From NCBI RefSeq assembly GCF_003287735.1, contig NZ_NSCM01000019.1, positions 1-64,000 of the forward strand: a stretch of 64,000 bases of DNA. Reading direction: 5' to 3'. A program made the translations under genes and the position numbers. The notes under the pieces were generated by a model. The model did not search any database. It was not told the DNA's origin and saw nothing but the letters and a program-made list of their open reading frames with translations. This document shows positions 21,859 through 31,831 of this stretch, in pieces. The DNA is from Photorhabdus bodei (GTDB lineage Bacteria > Pseudomonadota > Gammaproteobacteria > Enterobacterales > Enterobacteriaceae). The first letter of the stretch is position 1. Every line of letters begins with the position of its first letter.

Positions 21859-22584
21859 ATGCGAAATCCTTTTCAATTTTTATGGTACTGGCTTAAAAAA
21901 ATCGTAATCTCAGTTACTATCTTATGGATAGTTTCTGTTGTTGCATTTTCATTTTTGCCAGTGCCTTTTTCTATGGTTATGGTTGAGCGCCAGATTAGCG
22001 CTTGGTTATCAGTTAATTTTTCTTATGTGTCTCATTCTGACTGGGTAGGGCAAGGACAAATATCGCCAAATATCGCATTGGCTGTTATTGCTGCGGAAGA
22101 TCAAAAATTTCCACAGCATTGGGGATTTGACTTTGATGCTATCGAAAGTGTACTTGCGCGTAACCAAAATAATTCTGGAAGACTCAGAGGAGCTTCAACG
22201 ATTTCTCAGCAAACGGCCAAAAATTTATTTTTGTGGGACGGACGTAGCTGGGTAAGAAAAGGGTTGGAAGCCGGGATGACCTTTGCTATTGAACTGGGAT
22301 GGTCAAAAAGTAGAATTCTGACTGTTTACCTTAACGTAGCAGAATTTGGTGATGGCATTTTTGGTGTTGAAGAGGCATCTAAACGCTATTTTCATAAATC
22401 AGCCAGTAAATTGACGGCATCAGAAGCCGCTTTACTTGCTGCTGTATTGCCTAATCCACACCGCTATAAAGTTAACTCACCTTCGGCTTATGTCTTACAG
22501 CGTCAGCAATGGATTTTGCGGCAAATGCGGTTGTTGGGCGGGGTGAGTTATCTTGAGAAAAATGGGTTAATGAAAAATGATTGA
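21859..22584 (+). CDS. mtgA: Monofunctional peptidoglycan glycosyltransferase MtgA
   Basis: MtgA is a class-C GT51 enzyme that polymerises lipid II into glycan strands at the periplasmic face. The 241 residues have one N-terminal membrane segment (~12-36). The GT51 motifs are present: catalytic glutamate in [31 protein letters not shown], and [15 protein letters not shown]. There is no transpeptidase domain. It is the second gene after elbB. Confidence 0.95.
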   Translation: MRNPFQFLWYWLKKIVISVTILWIVSVVAFSFLPVPFSMVMVERQISAWLSVNFSYVSHSDWVGQGQISPNIALAVIAAEDQKFPQHWGFDFDAIESVLARNQNNSGRLRGASTISQQTAKNLFLWDGRSWVRKGLEAGMTFAIELGWSKSRILTVYLNVAEFGDGIFGVEEASKRYFHKSASKLTASEAALLAAVLPNPHRYKVNSPSAYVLQRQQWILRQMRLLGGVSYLEKNGLMKND

Positions 22585-22715
22585 AGGAAGAATGAGAGGT
22601 TATTCAGTTTGACGTGGGATGATGAAAAGGGTAAAACGCCAGCGCCAAAAAATGACGCGGCCTGATACCTGAATGTTTGACCGATTTATCGTGTCATCAC
22701 TTTCAATCAATATAT

Positions 22716-23291
22716 TTAATTCAAATAAGTAAATGCGGTTGTTACCCGCTTAACACCGTTAGTTTCGCTGGCAATTTTCGCTGCGGCGTTACCCTCTTGT
22801 TTGGTCAGAATGCCCAGTAAAAAGACTTCGCCGTTTTCCGTAACGACTTTTATGTTAGAAGACTTAACCGAGTCACTAGCCAGGATTTTTGAGCGTACTT
22901 TAGTTGTAACCCAGGTATCCTTGGAAGCAGTACCTAATTCAACAGGTTTCCCCTGACGAATTTCATTGTAAACGGTGTGTGCTCCATCAACACGCGAGGC
23001 TATCTGTTTAGCACGGTCTGAAAGGCTTGAGTCTGGGCTTTGACCTGTCAGTAAAACTTTTCCTTGATAGGCAGTGGTAATAATACGGGTTTGCTCTTTG
23101 AGCTGCTTATCTTTGTTAAGCGCATTACTAACACGGGCTTCGAGAGTACTATCGTCAACCTGTTGACCAATAGTGCGGGGATCGGTTGCGGTTTTAGTCG
23201 CTACGGCAGCAGAACTGACCACGACCGCACCAATACATCCTTGTAACATTACAGCAGCACAAATCGTAGCTAATAGGGAGAAAAATCGCAT
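22716..23291 (-). CDS. dolP: Outer-membrane-integrity lipoprotein DolP (two BON domains)
   Basis: DolP (YraP) is an outer-membrane lipoprotein that associates with division sites and the BAM complex. From the ATG at 23289-23291 it has 191 residues; this start has AAGGAG seven bases upstream and gives a proper lipoprotein signal ending LQGC (Cys19). Two BON domains follow (~45-110 and ~120-190). A longer start at 23309 is open but lacks a ribosome site. It is the last gene of the lpoA-yraN-diaA-dolP run. Confidence 0.93.
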   Translation of the reverse strand: MRFFSLLATICAAVMLQGCIGAVVVSSAAVATKTATDPRTIGQQVDDSTLEARVSNALNKDKQLKEQTRIITTAYQGKVLLTGQSPDSSLSDRAKQIASRVDGAHTVYNEIRQGKPVELGTASKDTWVTTKVRSKILASDSVKSSNIKVVTENGEVFLLGILTKQEGNAAAKIASETNGVKRVTTAFTYLN

Positions 23292-23301
23292 TATTGGCTC
23301 C

Positions 23302-23892
23302 TTAGTCATCCTGATGGGGAAAAAGTGTATTATCGATTAAGTCACATAAACAGTTAACTGTTAGCATATGAACTTCTTGAATTCTGGTACTGCGATGAGA
23401 TGGAATACGAATCTCTACGTCTTGTGGCCCGAGTAAGCCGGCAAGCTCACCACCATCATAGCCAGTAAGGGCGACAATTGTCATATCGCGGGTTACGGCG
23501 GCTTCAACGGCTTTGACAATATCACGGCTATTACCATGTGTAGAAATCGCTAATAACACATCGCCTGGCTGACCTAATGCCCGTACCTGTTTAGCATAAA
23601 TTTCATCATGCTGTTTATTGCTTGAAATCGCAGTGATGACCACATTGTCTGCATTAAGTGACAATGCGGGCAGGCTTGGGCGCTCAGTTTCAAACCGGTT
23701 AATCATATTGGCAGCAAACCGTTGGGCAGTCGCTGCTGAGCCTCCATTACCACAGCAAAGGATTTTATTACCATTCAGTAATGACTGAACCATCATCATT
23801 GCCGCTCGCGAGATAGCATCAGGTAATGCTTCTGCGGCTGCAATCTGAGTTTGAATACTTTCTGTAAAACAGACTTTAATTCTATCCAGCAC
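23302..23892 (-). CDS. diaA: DnaA initiator-associating protein DiaA
   Basis: DiaA is a homotetrameric SIS-domain protein that binds DnaA and promotes ordered oriC complexes. The 196 residues carry the SIS signatures [15 protein letters not shown] (~46-60) and [14 protein letters not shown]. It is cytoplasmic with no signal peptide. It lies between yraN and dolP on the same strand with short gaps, suggesting one transcript. Confidence 0.94.
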   Translation of the reverse strand: MLDRIKVCFTESIQTQIAAAEALPDAISRAAMMMVQSLLNGNKILCCGNGGSAATAQRFAANMINRFETERPSLPALSLNADNVVITAISSNKQHDEIYAKQVRALGQPGDVLLAISTHGNSRDIVKAVEAAVTRDMTIVALTGYDGGELAGLLGPQDVEIRIPSHRSTRIQEVHMLTVNCLCDLIDNTLFPHQDD

Positions 23893-23916
23893 GTTTATAA
23901 CCTACTCAGTATCATT

Positions 23917-24297
23917 TTAACGAGTAAACTCATTTTGATTGAAGGCATTTTGCAACCATTCAAATTGTTGACCAGTAATAGCACAAATATCAAAGCGACA
24001 AGAAGAGGTTTCAAAACATTCACCTCGTTGAAACAGCCATACTGCGGCAGCGTGTAATAATTTTTTACGCTTGCTACGGGTGATTGTCACCAATGCATCT
24101 CCATATTGTCCTGATTTGCGAAAACGGACTTCAATAAAGACCCAAGTTTGCTTGTCTTTCATAATCAGGTCAATTTCACCACCGTGAACTTTCACATTTG
24201 CGGCGATAAAAGATAATCCTTGTTTTTGTAAAAACAACTTTGCCTGCGCTTCATAGTTGCGTCCTAGCAGATAACTTGTCAGCTTTTTTATTTTCAT
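23917..24297 (-). CDS. yraN: UPF0102 family protein YraN
   Basis: The 126-residue protein belongs to the UPF0102/YraN family, which has a restriction-endonuclease-like fold. Conserved residues are seen in GRNYEAQAKLFLQKQGL, then GGEIDLIMKD and FIEVRFRKSGQYG, matching the E-(X)n-D-(X)n-EVR active-site pattern. Its function is not settled; a role in DNA processing is guessed from fold. It starts about 70 bases after the lpoA stop. Confidence 0.9.
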   Translation of the reverse strand: MKIKKLTSYLLGRNYEAQAKLFLQKQGLSFIAANVKVHGGEIDLIMKDKQTWVFIEVRFRKSGQYGDALVTITRSKRKKLLHAAAVWLFQRGECFETSSCRFDICAITGQQFEWLQNAFNQNEFTR

Positions 24298-24369
24298 CCT
24301 GCTTTTTTATTTTCATTCTGAAATGAGTCATTTGAATTGAAAGGCCGCTTGGTAGCAAGCGGCAAGTTG

Positions 24370-26112
24370 CTAAATAGCCGTGATTTGGCCTTGATGATAT
24401 TGCATCCATGAGAGCTGTCGGAAAATGGTGCAGTTTTCTTGAACAGACAGCACCCCGGAAGCACCATTGAGTTGGAAATCACTTTGAAGCTGAACTTGAC
24501 TGAATTGATTTGCTAATGACCAGGCATCGATACCCATAGCATAAAGGCGCATCAAAGAGTAATCATTTGTAAATTTACTGGCTGCTTGCTGCATCAGTGA
24601 CAAGTTAGCACCGGCGATTAAGGGAATGTCACTGAATTGCATTCCCTCCATCTCCAGGCGGAAATCGGGACCAACGCCAGCCTGATTACTGCGGGAACTC
24701 GCGTAAAGGGCGGGCTTATCGCGGGAGCTGATTGCCATATCAATCATTGTCTTAATTAGCGTCAGTTCATCCAGGGTAGAAACAATATAAACCGCATCCA
24801 CTGAGCCGCCAGTAGAAGTAGGAACGACATCGGTGTTTATCTGGGGGATTTCCAGATCACCAATAGCGATTGATGTAGGTTGATTGCTTGTGACATTGAC
24901 GGCTGTTCCGGTCAAGCGAATACCGGTACCTCTATTAATTAATTGTTTCAGTTCGGCGGAAGAGCCAAAAGTTTGTTGCAGAACAGCATGTCCCCCTTGT
25001 TTTTGCCATTCCTGTGCAAAGGCTTTGGCAATGCGATCACCAAAAGTCCCTCTGGGGACCAAAATCAGAGGATTCTGTTTCTGTTGCTGCCAAATATGTT
25101 CCGCGGCATTTTTCGCTTCATCTTCTGGTGACAAAGAAAAATAGCAGATATTAGAGTGTGGTTGAGCATTGTCTAACTCGTTTAGTACTAGCATGTTTAA
25201 TGCGGTATCTATCTGAACGAGTTTAACCACATCTGGCTTAAGTAACGGCCCGACAACTAAATTCACACCATCCTGCTTAGCCTGAATGAATAAGTTTTCC
25301 AATGGCTGGCTGGCTGTGTCATAGATTTTGACCTGTTGTGTGTTAATTGGTGCATTGGCTATGACAGGTGTTGTTTGAGTGGTTGGTCTTGCTGAGTCTA
25401 TGATCGCCCCTTCACTAGGGGACATATCGGTAGAAACCATGCTATCTGACGCGCTATCGTTGTCTGCTATGGATAAATTTTCCGGGTTTTCTGTTGGCAA
25501 TGATGGACTGGGTAAACCGGCCTGAGCATCAAGAAAACCTTGGCGAATGGCTTCACCGAATACTTTTGCTTGACCACTTAATGGCAGGAACAGAGCAATA
25601 CGGATATTCGTATCTTGCTGTTGGATGGCTGCCTGTTGTAACTGAGTTGGGAGTGACTGTGTGGCAGGGTTTTGTGGATAACGAATTTTCCAGTCACGGA
25701 TGGCTGCCTGTAGTTTGTCGGAGTCCTGTTTGTTATCCTGATAGGCACTGAGTAAGTCCAGCCAGCCTTGCAGAACATTTTCATCAGCGTTGATGACCAA
25801 TCCACGGCGCTCTTGTGGTGAAAGACGGGTCAGCATTTGCCAGGTATCATCAATATTTTTTTGACGAGCCGCACTCTCTTTCACAAGTGGTTCCTGAGCG
25901 ATATAAGCACGGATGACATCAAGAGAAGGTTCGCCATGGGCGGCATCAATGATGGCTTGATAACGGGCGATTTCTGTACTGATTTTGTCTTGAGTTTGCG
26001 AAGGTTGTTGCCCCTGTTGATCAGGTACGGTACATCCTGCGATGATCATGACTGCCAGCATGGCTGAACAGACTAAACCAGTTTTGATACGCACAAAAAT
26101 TGAGGAAAGCAT
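24370..26112 (-). CDS. lpoA: Penicillin-binding protein activator LpoA, short form
   Basis: LpoA is an outer-membrane lipoprotein that reaches through the periplasm to activate PBP1A. From the ATG at 26110-26112 the protein has 580 residues, with a lipoprotein signal ending IIAGC (Cys27). The C-terminal periplasmic-binding-like lobes are complete (IRIALFLPLSGQAKVFGEAI; NICYFSLSPEDEAKNAAEHI; GPDFRLEMEGMQFSDIP). After the lipobox only about 20 linker residues precede IARYQAIIDAAHGEPSLDV. In E. coli (678 residues) roughly 100 more residues of helical TPR-like domain lie there. A longer start at 26184 would place the lipobox internally and is rejected. It is divergent from rsmI. Confidence 0.9.
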   Translation of the reverse strand: MLSSIFVRIKTGLVCSAMLAVMIIAGCTVPDQQGQQPSQTQDKISTEIARYQAIIDAAHGEPSLDVIRAYIAQEPLVKESAARQKNIDDTWQMLTRLSPQERRGLVINADENVLQGWLDLLSAYQDNKQDSDKLQAAIRDWKIRYPQNPATQSLPTQLQQAAIQQQDTNIRIALFLPLSGQAKVFGEAIRQGFLDAQAGLPSPSLPTENPENLSIADNDSASDSMVSTDMSPSEGAIIDSARPTTQTTPVIANAPINTQQVKIYDTASQPLENLFIQAKQDGVNLVVGPLLKPDVVKLVQIDTALNMLVLNELDNAQPHSNICYFSLSPEDEAKNAAEHIWQQQKQNPLILVPRGTFGDRIAKAFAQEWQKQGGHAVLQQTFGSSAELKQLINRGTGIRLTGTAVNVTSNQPTSIAIGDLEIPQINTDVVPTSTGGSVDAVYIVSTLDELTLIKTMIDMAISSRDKPALYASSRSNQAGVGPDFRLEMEGMQFSDIPLIAGANLSLMQQAASKFTNDYSLMRLYAMGIDAWSLANQFSQVQLQSDFQLNGASGVLSVQENCTIFRQLSWMQYHQGQITAI

Positions 26113-26175
26113 ACTGTATCCAGCGATGTTTTTTTCAAAGATGCTCAATTTTAAATCGGCCATTCGGATGAAACA

Positions 26176-27042
26176 ATGAATCAACCTAATCGAGCAGTGG
26201 TTACGACATCCACGCTATATGTTGTACCAACCCCCATTGGAAACCTGGGTGATATCACTCAGCGTGCGCTTGAAGTTCTTGAGCATGTCGATCTGATTGC
26301 AGCCGAAGATACGCGACATACTGGCTTGTTGCTTCAACATTTTGCCATTAATGCGCGCATGTTCGCACTTCATGATCATAATGAACAGCAGAAAGCAGAT
26401 CAATTAATTACAAAACTCCAACAAGGGCAAAGTATTGCATTAGTCTCTGATGCAGGAACGCCCCTGATTAATGATCCTGGTTATCATGTGGTTCGCCGTT
26501 GCCGTGAAGCAGGTATTCATGTTGTCCCACTTCCAGGGCCTTGTGCGGCGATAACCGCCTTGTCTGCTGCTGGTCTGCCATCAGATCGTTTCTGTTACGA
26601 AGGATTTCTGCCCGCAAAGCGTAAAAGTCGGACAGATACTTTACGGGCTTTGCAACAGGAACCACGCACATTAATTTTTTATGAATCCACTCATCGTCTG
26701 ATCGAAAGTTTAGAAGATATGGTTGAGGTGTGGGGAACTGAACGTTACATCGTTTTGGCAAGGGAATTAACAAAAACTTGGGAATCCATTCAAGGGATGC
26801 CAGTAGGTGAACTTTTGGCGTGGGTTAAGGAAGATGAAACCCGTCGCCGTGGTGAAATGGTATTGATCGTTGAAGGTTATAAAAAACCGGATGACGATGT
26901 TTTGCCTCCAGAGGCATTAAGAACACTGGCGCTTCTTCAACAAGAACTGCCATTGAAAAAAGCAGCGGCATTGGCGGCAGAGATTCATGGTGTGAAGAAA
27001 AATGCGCTTTATCGTCATGGGTTGGGACAGAACGAAGAATAA
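26176..27042 (+). CDS. rsmI: 16S rRNA (cytidine(1402)-2'-O)-methyltransferase RsmI
   Basis: RsmI methylates the ribose of C1402 in the decoding centre, using SAM. The 288 residues show the tetrapyrrole-methylase fold: [18 protein letters not shown] at the N-terminus, [27 protein letters not shown] and [20 protein letters not shown]. Length is typical. It is divergent from lpoA with a 63-base gap between starts, and is followed by the rnpB gene. Confidence 0.96.
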   Translation: MNQPNRAVVTTSTLYVVPTPIGNLGDITQRALEVLEHVDLIAAEDTRHTGLLLQHFAINARMFALHDHNEQQKADQLITKLQQGQSIALVSDAGTPLINDPGYHVVRRCREAGIHVVPLPGPCAAITALSAAGLPSDRFCYEGFLPAKRKSRTDTLRALQQEPRTLIFYESTHRLIESLEDMVEVWGTERYIVLARELTKTWESIQGMPVGELLAWVKEDETRRRGEMVLIVEGYKKPDDDVLPPEALRTLALLQQELPLKKAAALAAEIHGVKKNALYRHGLGQNEE

Positions 27043-27101
27043 TGGCAATTGCTGATAAACAGGGCAGATAATCAGTAAACGCCTATACATCGTTGGACAA
27101 A

Positions 27102-27495
<394 letters not shown>

Positions 27496-27500
27496 AATTT

Positions 27501-27541
27501 AGCCCCGTTAGATTGGAATCTGACGGGGCTTTCACTTTTTT
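27501..27541 (+). terminator. Rho-independent terminator of rnpB
   Basis: AGCCCCGTTAGATT and the complementary AATCTGACGGGGCT arms, followed by a T-rich tail ending in six Ts. The T-tail overlaps the yhaK stop codon on the other strand, so it may serve both genes. Confidence 0.88.
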
Positions 27542-28241
27542 AAGCAGCCAGATCAATTAACAGCCCCTGGAATTCCGTATCTGCTTTTAAAACCAGACGA
27601 CTTTCTTCATGAATAAAAGCGCCATCTCCGCATTTAATTAAATTGTTATCCTTAGAATTGCCTCTTATTTTTATATTTCCGTTTAGGGATTGCAGATAGG
27701 CATTTTTTCCCTTCAATTGCAGATGATGAGATTGATTTTTATTAAGGAAAATATAATTTACCCACACTTGCTGACGTAATTGCATACTGCCATCTTCTGC
27801 GGTTGGAGAAGCTAGCATAGCCAATGGTTGTTCTGGTAATTCCATTCGTTGCAATGGTAAGCTTTCCTGCTGAGGAAAGGCATTCAGCCAAAGCTGCAAG
27901 CGCGTCAGTGGCTTATTAGTACTGGCATTATGTTCACTGTAGCTGATGCCTTGACGGGCAGAAAATAGCAAACATTCTCCCTTGCGCGCTCTGATGTAGT
28001 TGCCTTCGCTGTCACGGTATTCTGCTTCACCTTGTAGAATAATATTCAATATATCCACGTGTGGATAGGATTTAGGTTGGAAAGCGGCTTTGGGGGCGAT
28101 GACTTCTTGATTGAGTACACGTAGCGCGCCATAACCTAAAAACTTTGGGTCAAAATAGTGACCAAATGAAAATGTATAACGAGCCTGTAGCCAACCATAG
28201 TCAGCTTTCCCACATTGTTTTGCTGTTCTATTTATAATCAT
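27540..28241 (-). CDS. yhaK: Pirin-related bicupin protein YhaK
   Basis: YhaK is a cytosolic pirin-like protein with two cupin barrels, reported to be redox-sensitive and to respond to nitroso stress; its substrate is unknown. From the ATG at 28239-28241 it has 233 residues, the E. coli length, starting MIINRTAKQCGKADYGWLQA. The cupin-1 metal-site region is PHVDILNIILQGEAEYRDSEG. A start 27 bases upstream is open but lacks a ribosome site. It is divergent from the regulator yhaJ, the E. coli arrangement. Confidence 0.93.
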   Translation of the reverse strand: MIINRTAKQCGKADYGWLQARYTFSFGHYFDPKFLGYGALRVLNQEVIAPKAAFQPKSYPHVDILNIILQGEAEYRDSEGNYIRARKGECLLFSARQGISYSEHNASTNKPLTRLQLWLNAFPQQESLPLQRMELPEQPLAMLASPTAEDGSMQLRQQVWVNYIFLNKNQSHHLQLKGKNAYLQSLNGNIKIRGNSKDNNLIKCGDGAFIHEESRLVLKADTEFQGLLIDLAA

Positions 28242-28351
28242 GATGGTGGTTACCTTAAAAAAACACACACTAAGGATAGTAATTATCTGGACGGCGAAAT
28301 GTTAGCCAGTTAATCTGGTCAGCATATTCAAATTTCCTGATTGAGAAAAAT

Positions 28352-29248
28352 ATGAGCAAAGAACGAGCGCTTACACTGGAATCTCTCCGGGTCATGGATG
28401 CGATTGACCGGCGGGGAAGTTTTGCCGCGGCCGCTGATGAGCTTGGTCGTGTTCCTTCTGCACTTAGCTATACGATGCAAAAATTAGAAGAGGAGCTGGA
28501 TGTGGTGCTGTTTGACCGTTCGGGTCACAGAACTAAATTCACCAATGTCGGTCGCATGTTGCTTGAGCGTGGACGTCAATTGCTTGAAGCTGCTGATAAA
28601 TTAACGGCTGATGCAGAAGCGTTAGCGAGAGGCTGGGAAACTCACCTGACAATTGTTTGTGAAGCGTTGGTTCCTGCTTCTTCATTATTCCCGTTAGTAG
28701 GTAAGCTTGCTCAAAAATCGAATACTCAGCTCTCTTTATTGACTGAGGTTTTGGCTGGTGCATGGGAGAGGTTGGAAACTGGTCGGGCGGATATTGTTAT
28801 TGCACCAGATATGCATTTTCGCGCATCGGCAGAAATTAATTCACGTCAGCTTTACAGCATTACCAATGTTTATGTCGCTAGCCCTGATCACCCTATACAT
28901 CAGGAGCCGGAGCCTTTGTCCGATGTCACGAGGGTGAAGTATCGTGGTATTGCTGTGGCGGATACAGCGAGGGAGCGCCCGGTATTGACGGTTCAATTGT
29001 TAGATAAACAACAGCGTTTGACAGTAAGTTCTCTGGAAGATAAACGCCGTGCTCTCTTGGCTGGGTTGGGCGTTGCTACCATGCCTTATCCTATGGTGGA
29101 ACAAGATATTGCAGAGGGTCGTTTACGGGTGATTAGTTCTGAATATAGCCATGACACAAATGTCATTATGGCATGGCGACGAGACAGCATGGGGGAAGCT
29201 AAGTCTTGGTGTTTGCGGGAAATCCCTAAATTGTTTGTTAGTCGGTAA
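28352..29248 (+). CDS. yhaJ: LysR-type transcriptional regulator YhaJ
   Basis: The 298-residue protein has an N-terminal winged helix (ALTLESLRVMDAIDRRGSFA, then AADELGRVPSALSYTMQKLE) and a C-terminal periplasmic-binding-type effector domain (~95-295). In E. coli YhaJ activates yhaK/yqjF-family genes in response to aromatic degradation products and affects virulence genes. The arrangement with divergent yhaK, and yqjF further downstream, fits that role here. The ORF is intact. Confidence 0.93.
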   Translation: MSKERALTLESLRVMDAIDRRGSFAAAADELGRVPSALSYTMQKLEEELDVVLFDRSGHRTKFTNVGRMLLERGRQLLEAADKLTADAEALARGWETHLTIVCEALVPASSLFPLVGKLAQKSNTQLSLLTEVLAGAWERLETGRADIVIAPDMHFRASAEINSRQLYSITNVYVASPDHPIHQEPEPLSDVTRVKYRGIAVADTARERPVLTVQLLDKQQRLTVSSLEDKRRALLAGLGVATMPYPMVEQDIAEGRLRVISSEYSHDTNVIMAWRRDSMGEAKSWCLREIPKLFVSR

Positions 29249-29347
29249 GTAGAAGCGATGTGAGCAATCAAATTAGAAGACAGGCTGAAAAAACATGATT
29301 CGATGATTGCTTAACCTGTGTCTTCCTGCGCCCTTAATCTGATTGCC

Positions 29348-29385
29348 GAAAGAGCTTGGCGGCTTTGCTACCAAGCTCTTTTTGA
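29348..29385 (+). terminator. Terminator hairpin after yhaJ
   Basis: AAAGAGCTTGG and CCAAGCTCTTT arms with an 11-base loop, and a run of Ts. It lies 100 bases after the yhaJ stop. Confidence 0.65.
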
Positions 29386-30101
29386 GCAGAGTTGTCATCA
29401 CTGGTAGGTGTAAATTTTGTGATCTCTATTCGCTGAGTATTGATGGTTCTATTTTTTTGGTGCCAGACAGTGATAAAAACAGGGAGACTTTCGTATTTAT
29501 TAATAACACCAGAACGGCTTTTCCCTAGGTCAGAATGGTTGTCCTGATGTCAATATATTCTTATAGGGTTGTTGGCTCTATTATTGTGTATCTTTTCTTT
29601 AATCAATGGCAACAAATAGGACAGGCCATAGTGCATTTTTCTTTGGCAAGAAAGATGCTATTATAGCAACTACCTGACTTTCTGAAAAATTGTACTTATC
29701 AGCCGAATCTGTCTTGTGATAGAGCTTAATATAATCAATAAATACAGTGTTGCTACTATTAATTTATGGTGTGATGATAATTCGTTTTTGCGTTTTTAAC
29801 TATATTTTACATGATTTTATTTTTGTGATTAAAAAATTTAATTGGATTAAATAATCTTTGAATATACTTAAGTTAATTGTTGTTTATTTAAATTGGCATT
29901 GTGGATGTTAATAGAATTTACACTGCGAATTCTATACTCTTTATATTAAATTATTAAGAGTTACTTAATGTGTTAATTTATTATCGAGCATGGATTTAAT
30001 TATTTCTTGCCGAGAAGTGAGATGATTATTTATTTTGATAAAATAACTATTTTATCCGAGTCACTGTGATTCAATAGAAGTTTAGCTTATTGATTAAAGT
30101 G

Positions 30102-30130
30102 AGCCGAAAGATCTTTGGGATCTTTCGGCT
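30102..30130 (-). terminator. Hairpin downstream of yqjF
   Basis: AGCCGAAAGAT and ATCTTTCGGCT arms with a seven-base loop. The U-tract is weak on both strands, so this may be a terminator or an mRNA 3'-protecting hairpin. Confidence 0.45.
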
Positions 30131-30132
30131 TG

Positions 30133-30252
30133 CTATTTACCTTTAGGCTGAATATTGGATATCTGGCTGATAAAACCCTTGAGCGAGAGTGAGATTTTGA
30201 TCGTTTCACCTTCTACCTGAAAACTGTTATTTTTCAGATTCAGAACAGCCAC
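30133..30252 (-). pseudogene. Possible C-terminal remnant of an IalB-like secreted protein
   Basis: The 39 codons after yqjF read AVLNLKNNSFQVEGETIK and then ISLSLKGFISQISNI before a stop. The SLKGF motif near a C-terminus resembles invasion-associated locus B (IalB) family proteins. There is no ribosome site and the frame is closed upstream by the yqjF stop codon, so if real it is a fragment. It may also be chance. Confidence 0.2.
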
Positions 30253-30261
30253 GGCAGAATA

Positions 30262-30657
30262 TTACCAGTTTCTCTTCATCAGACGATCGATACTGAATTT
30301 ACCTGGACCTGTGATAGACAGTAACAGATAACCTCCTCCGATAGTCAGGTTCTTAAGAAACATAGTCTGGTTCATCCCTTCAGCAAAATTGCTGTGGAAG
30401 AGCACGGCAGTCAGGACACAGAAACCAAAGGTAAATAACGCGGTGGTGCGAGTTAAGAAACCAAATAGAACTGCCAGGCCACCACCTAATTCAAGTAAGA
30501 TTGTCAGTGGTAATAGAAAGCCAGGGACGCCCATAGCATTCATATATTGTTGAGTACCCGCGTAGGAATCACCTAATTTTCCATAACCTGCAACGATAAA
30601 CAGAATCGGCATCAAAATGCGAGCCAGTAGCAGGGCACTATCTTCAAATTTTTTCAT
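30262..30657 (-). CDS. yqjF: DoxX family membrane protein YqjF
   Basis: The 131-residue DoxX-family protein has four membrane segments and the conserved RILMPILFIVAGYGKL and YMNAMGVPGFLLPL stretches, ending close to the E. coli form (IDRLMKRNW). In E. coli yqjF is induced by YhaJ in response to nitroaromatic breakdown products; the biochemical role is unknown, and a quinone-linked redox role is suggested for DoxX proteins. The start at 30657 has AGGAG six bases upstream. It lies about 200 bases after yqjK on the same strand. Confidence 0.92.
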   Translation of the reverse strand: MKKFEDSALLLARILMPILFIVAGYGKLGDSYAGTQQYMNAMGVPGFLLPLTILLELGGGLAVLFGFLTRTTALFTFGFCVLTAVLFHSNFAEGMNQTMFLKNLTIGGGYLLLSITGPGKFSIDRLMKRNW

Positions 30658-30869
30658 TAACAACTCCTAAAACGCAGAGAAATAATAATAGTTTTTTTGA
30701 TGATTAACTTGTACTAACTCGAAATAGTACGATTTGCTAATCATTAACGGATGGAATGTATACTAAAGGTAGGTGAGCTTAGTTGTAAGCAAGGATTATT
30801 AACAATTTTATACAAAGTTTTTGAATGTAGGTAACTAAAGTTATCATCAATGAGATATATTATGAAGAA

Positions 30870-31130
30870 TTATTTCCATTTCAATATTCGAATGATGTGG
30901 CGCGACAAACGATAAAATTTCATAGGATGACGCAGGCTATATAAAGAGATAGCGTGGATTGCGGGTCGCAGATAGGGTTTTAATGACAAAAGCTTTTGCC
31001 AGCTTTTGTCATAAGGTTCAGTAAAGCTCTTCCAGAGCTGTGTATTGTTGGAAAGTTCAAGTCGCTGTAGCTGGATATTTCTGAGTAGTTGCTGTTTTTT
31101 CAGCTTTTTTTCCTGACGTTGTTTACTCAT
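30870..31130 (-). CDS. yqjK: YqjK-family protein
   Basis: The 86-residue basic protein starts MSKQRQEKKLKKQQLLRNIQ and belongs to the YqjK-like family, of unknown function. It overlaps the end of yqjE by eight bases, so translation is probably coupled. It has no cleavable signal peptide. The order yqjD-yqjE-yqjK-yqjF is that of E. coli, and this supports the call more than the weak sequence conservation does. Confidence 0.85.
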   Translation of the reverse strand: MSKQRQEKKLKKQQLLRNIQLQRLELSNNTQLWKSFTEPYDKSWQKLLSLKPYLRPAIHAISLYSLRHPMKFYRLSRHIIRILKWK

Positions 31131-31524
31131 TACTGTGATCCTCCAACATTTCTCTATCTATCTTTAATTGCTCGCGAGTTGCACTAAGTAATGTTGAATT
31201 TCGCGCTTTCCTGATGGTCCATATAAGGCCAATAAGCGCCAGAATGAGTAGTGTGCTAGTGGTACTAGCTAATACCATAAAGCGCCAGCTAGGATCGATA
31301 GCCCAAAAAATCATAACAAGCAGACACATGAGGCCGAAAGCGGTAAGCAGTAGTGTCAGACTGGCTATGACTATTAGCTGTATCAAAGTGGCTTTTTCTT
31401 TTTCCAACTCCAGAACGATCAATTGCAAACGAGTTTCTACTATCTCGATAACAACAGCGGCAATGCGTTGGAGAATGTCAAGGACCCCTTTACCGGGGCC
31501 TTGAGATTTGGATGAGTTGATCAT
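31123..31524 (-). CDS. yqjE: Inner-membrane protein YqjE (holin-like superfamily III)
   Basis: The 133-residue protein has two close hydrophobic segments (~52-75 and ~82-106), an amphipathic N-terminal half (GVLDILQRIAAVVIEIVETR) and a charged tail, the layout of the YqjE/phage-holin-like family. In E. coli it is a stationary-phase membrane protein made with YqjD. It starts one base after yqjD and overlaps yqjK. Confidence 0.9.
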   Translation of the reverse strand: MINSSKSQGPGKGVLDILQRIAAVVIEIVETRLQLIVLELEKEKATLIQLIVIASLTLLLTAFGLMCLLVMIFWAIDPSWRFMVLASTTSTLLILALIGLIWTIRKARNSTLLSATREQLKIDREMLEDHSNE

Positions 31525-31525
31525 A

Positions 31526-31831
31526 TTAGCGTTTAGCTAACACTACACCTAATATGGCACCGACAACAGTACCAATACCGATGCTTACCCAGGGCTTATC
31601 GTGAACGTAGACATCAGCACGACCCGCCATATCTTTTGTTTTCTTAACAACCATATCACTGGCATTACTGAGTTTAAAACGAGTATCTTTGATGACTTCC
31701 TCTACTTTGCCGCGAAGTTCTTCCAGCTCGACTTTGGATTTATCACCAGAGCTTTTGATTACTTCTTCCAGTGTATCTGCGAGTGATTTTAGTTCAACGT
31801 GTAGATCTTCAGTAGTTTTGATCTTTGACAT
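31526..31831 (-). CDS. yqjD: Ribosome-associated membrane protein YqjD (DUF883)
   Basis: The 101 residues form a long charged helix (~1-75) followed by a C-terminal membrane anchor (GIGTVVGAILGVVLAKR), the DUF883/ElaB/YqjD layout. In E. coli YqjD is RpoS-controlled and binds 70S and 100S ribosomes to the inner membrane in stationary phase. It is the first gene of yqjD-E-K, with an AGGAGT ribosome site. Confidence 0.92.
   Translation of the reverse strand: MSKIKTTEDLHVELKSLADTLEEVIKSSGDKSKVELEELRGKVEEVIKDTRFKLSNASDMVVKKTKDMAGRADVYVHDKPWVSIGIGTVVGAILGVVLAKR

Larger units (their letters stand above)
29249..30132. other. Intergenic region of about 880 bases without a gene
   Basis: After the yhaJ terminator hairpin (29348-29385) the sequence is AT-rich and stop-filled in all frames. 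A second hairpin (30102-30130) closes the yqjF side. I see no ORF or RNA I can support. Confidence 0.5.

Noticed and set aside
29343..29528. 61-codon ORF after yhaJ
   Set aside because: Its start lies inside a terminator hairpin and the composition is not coding-like.
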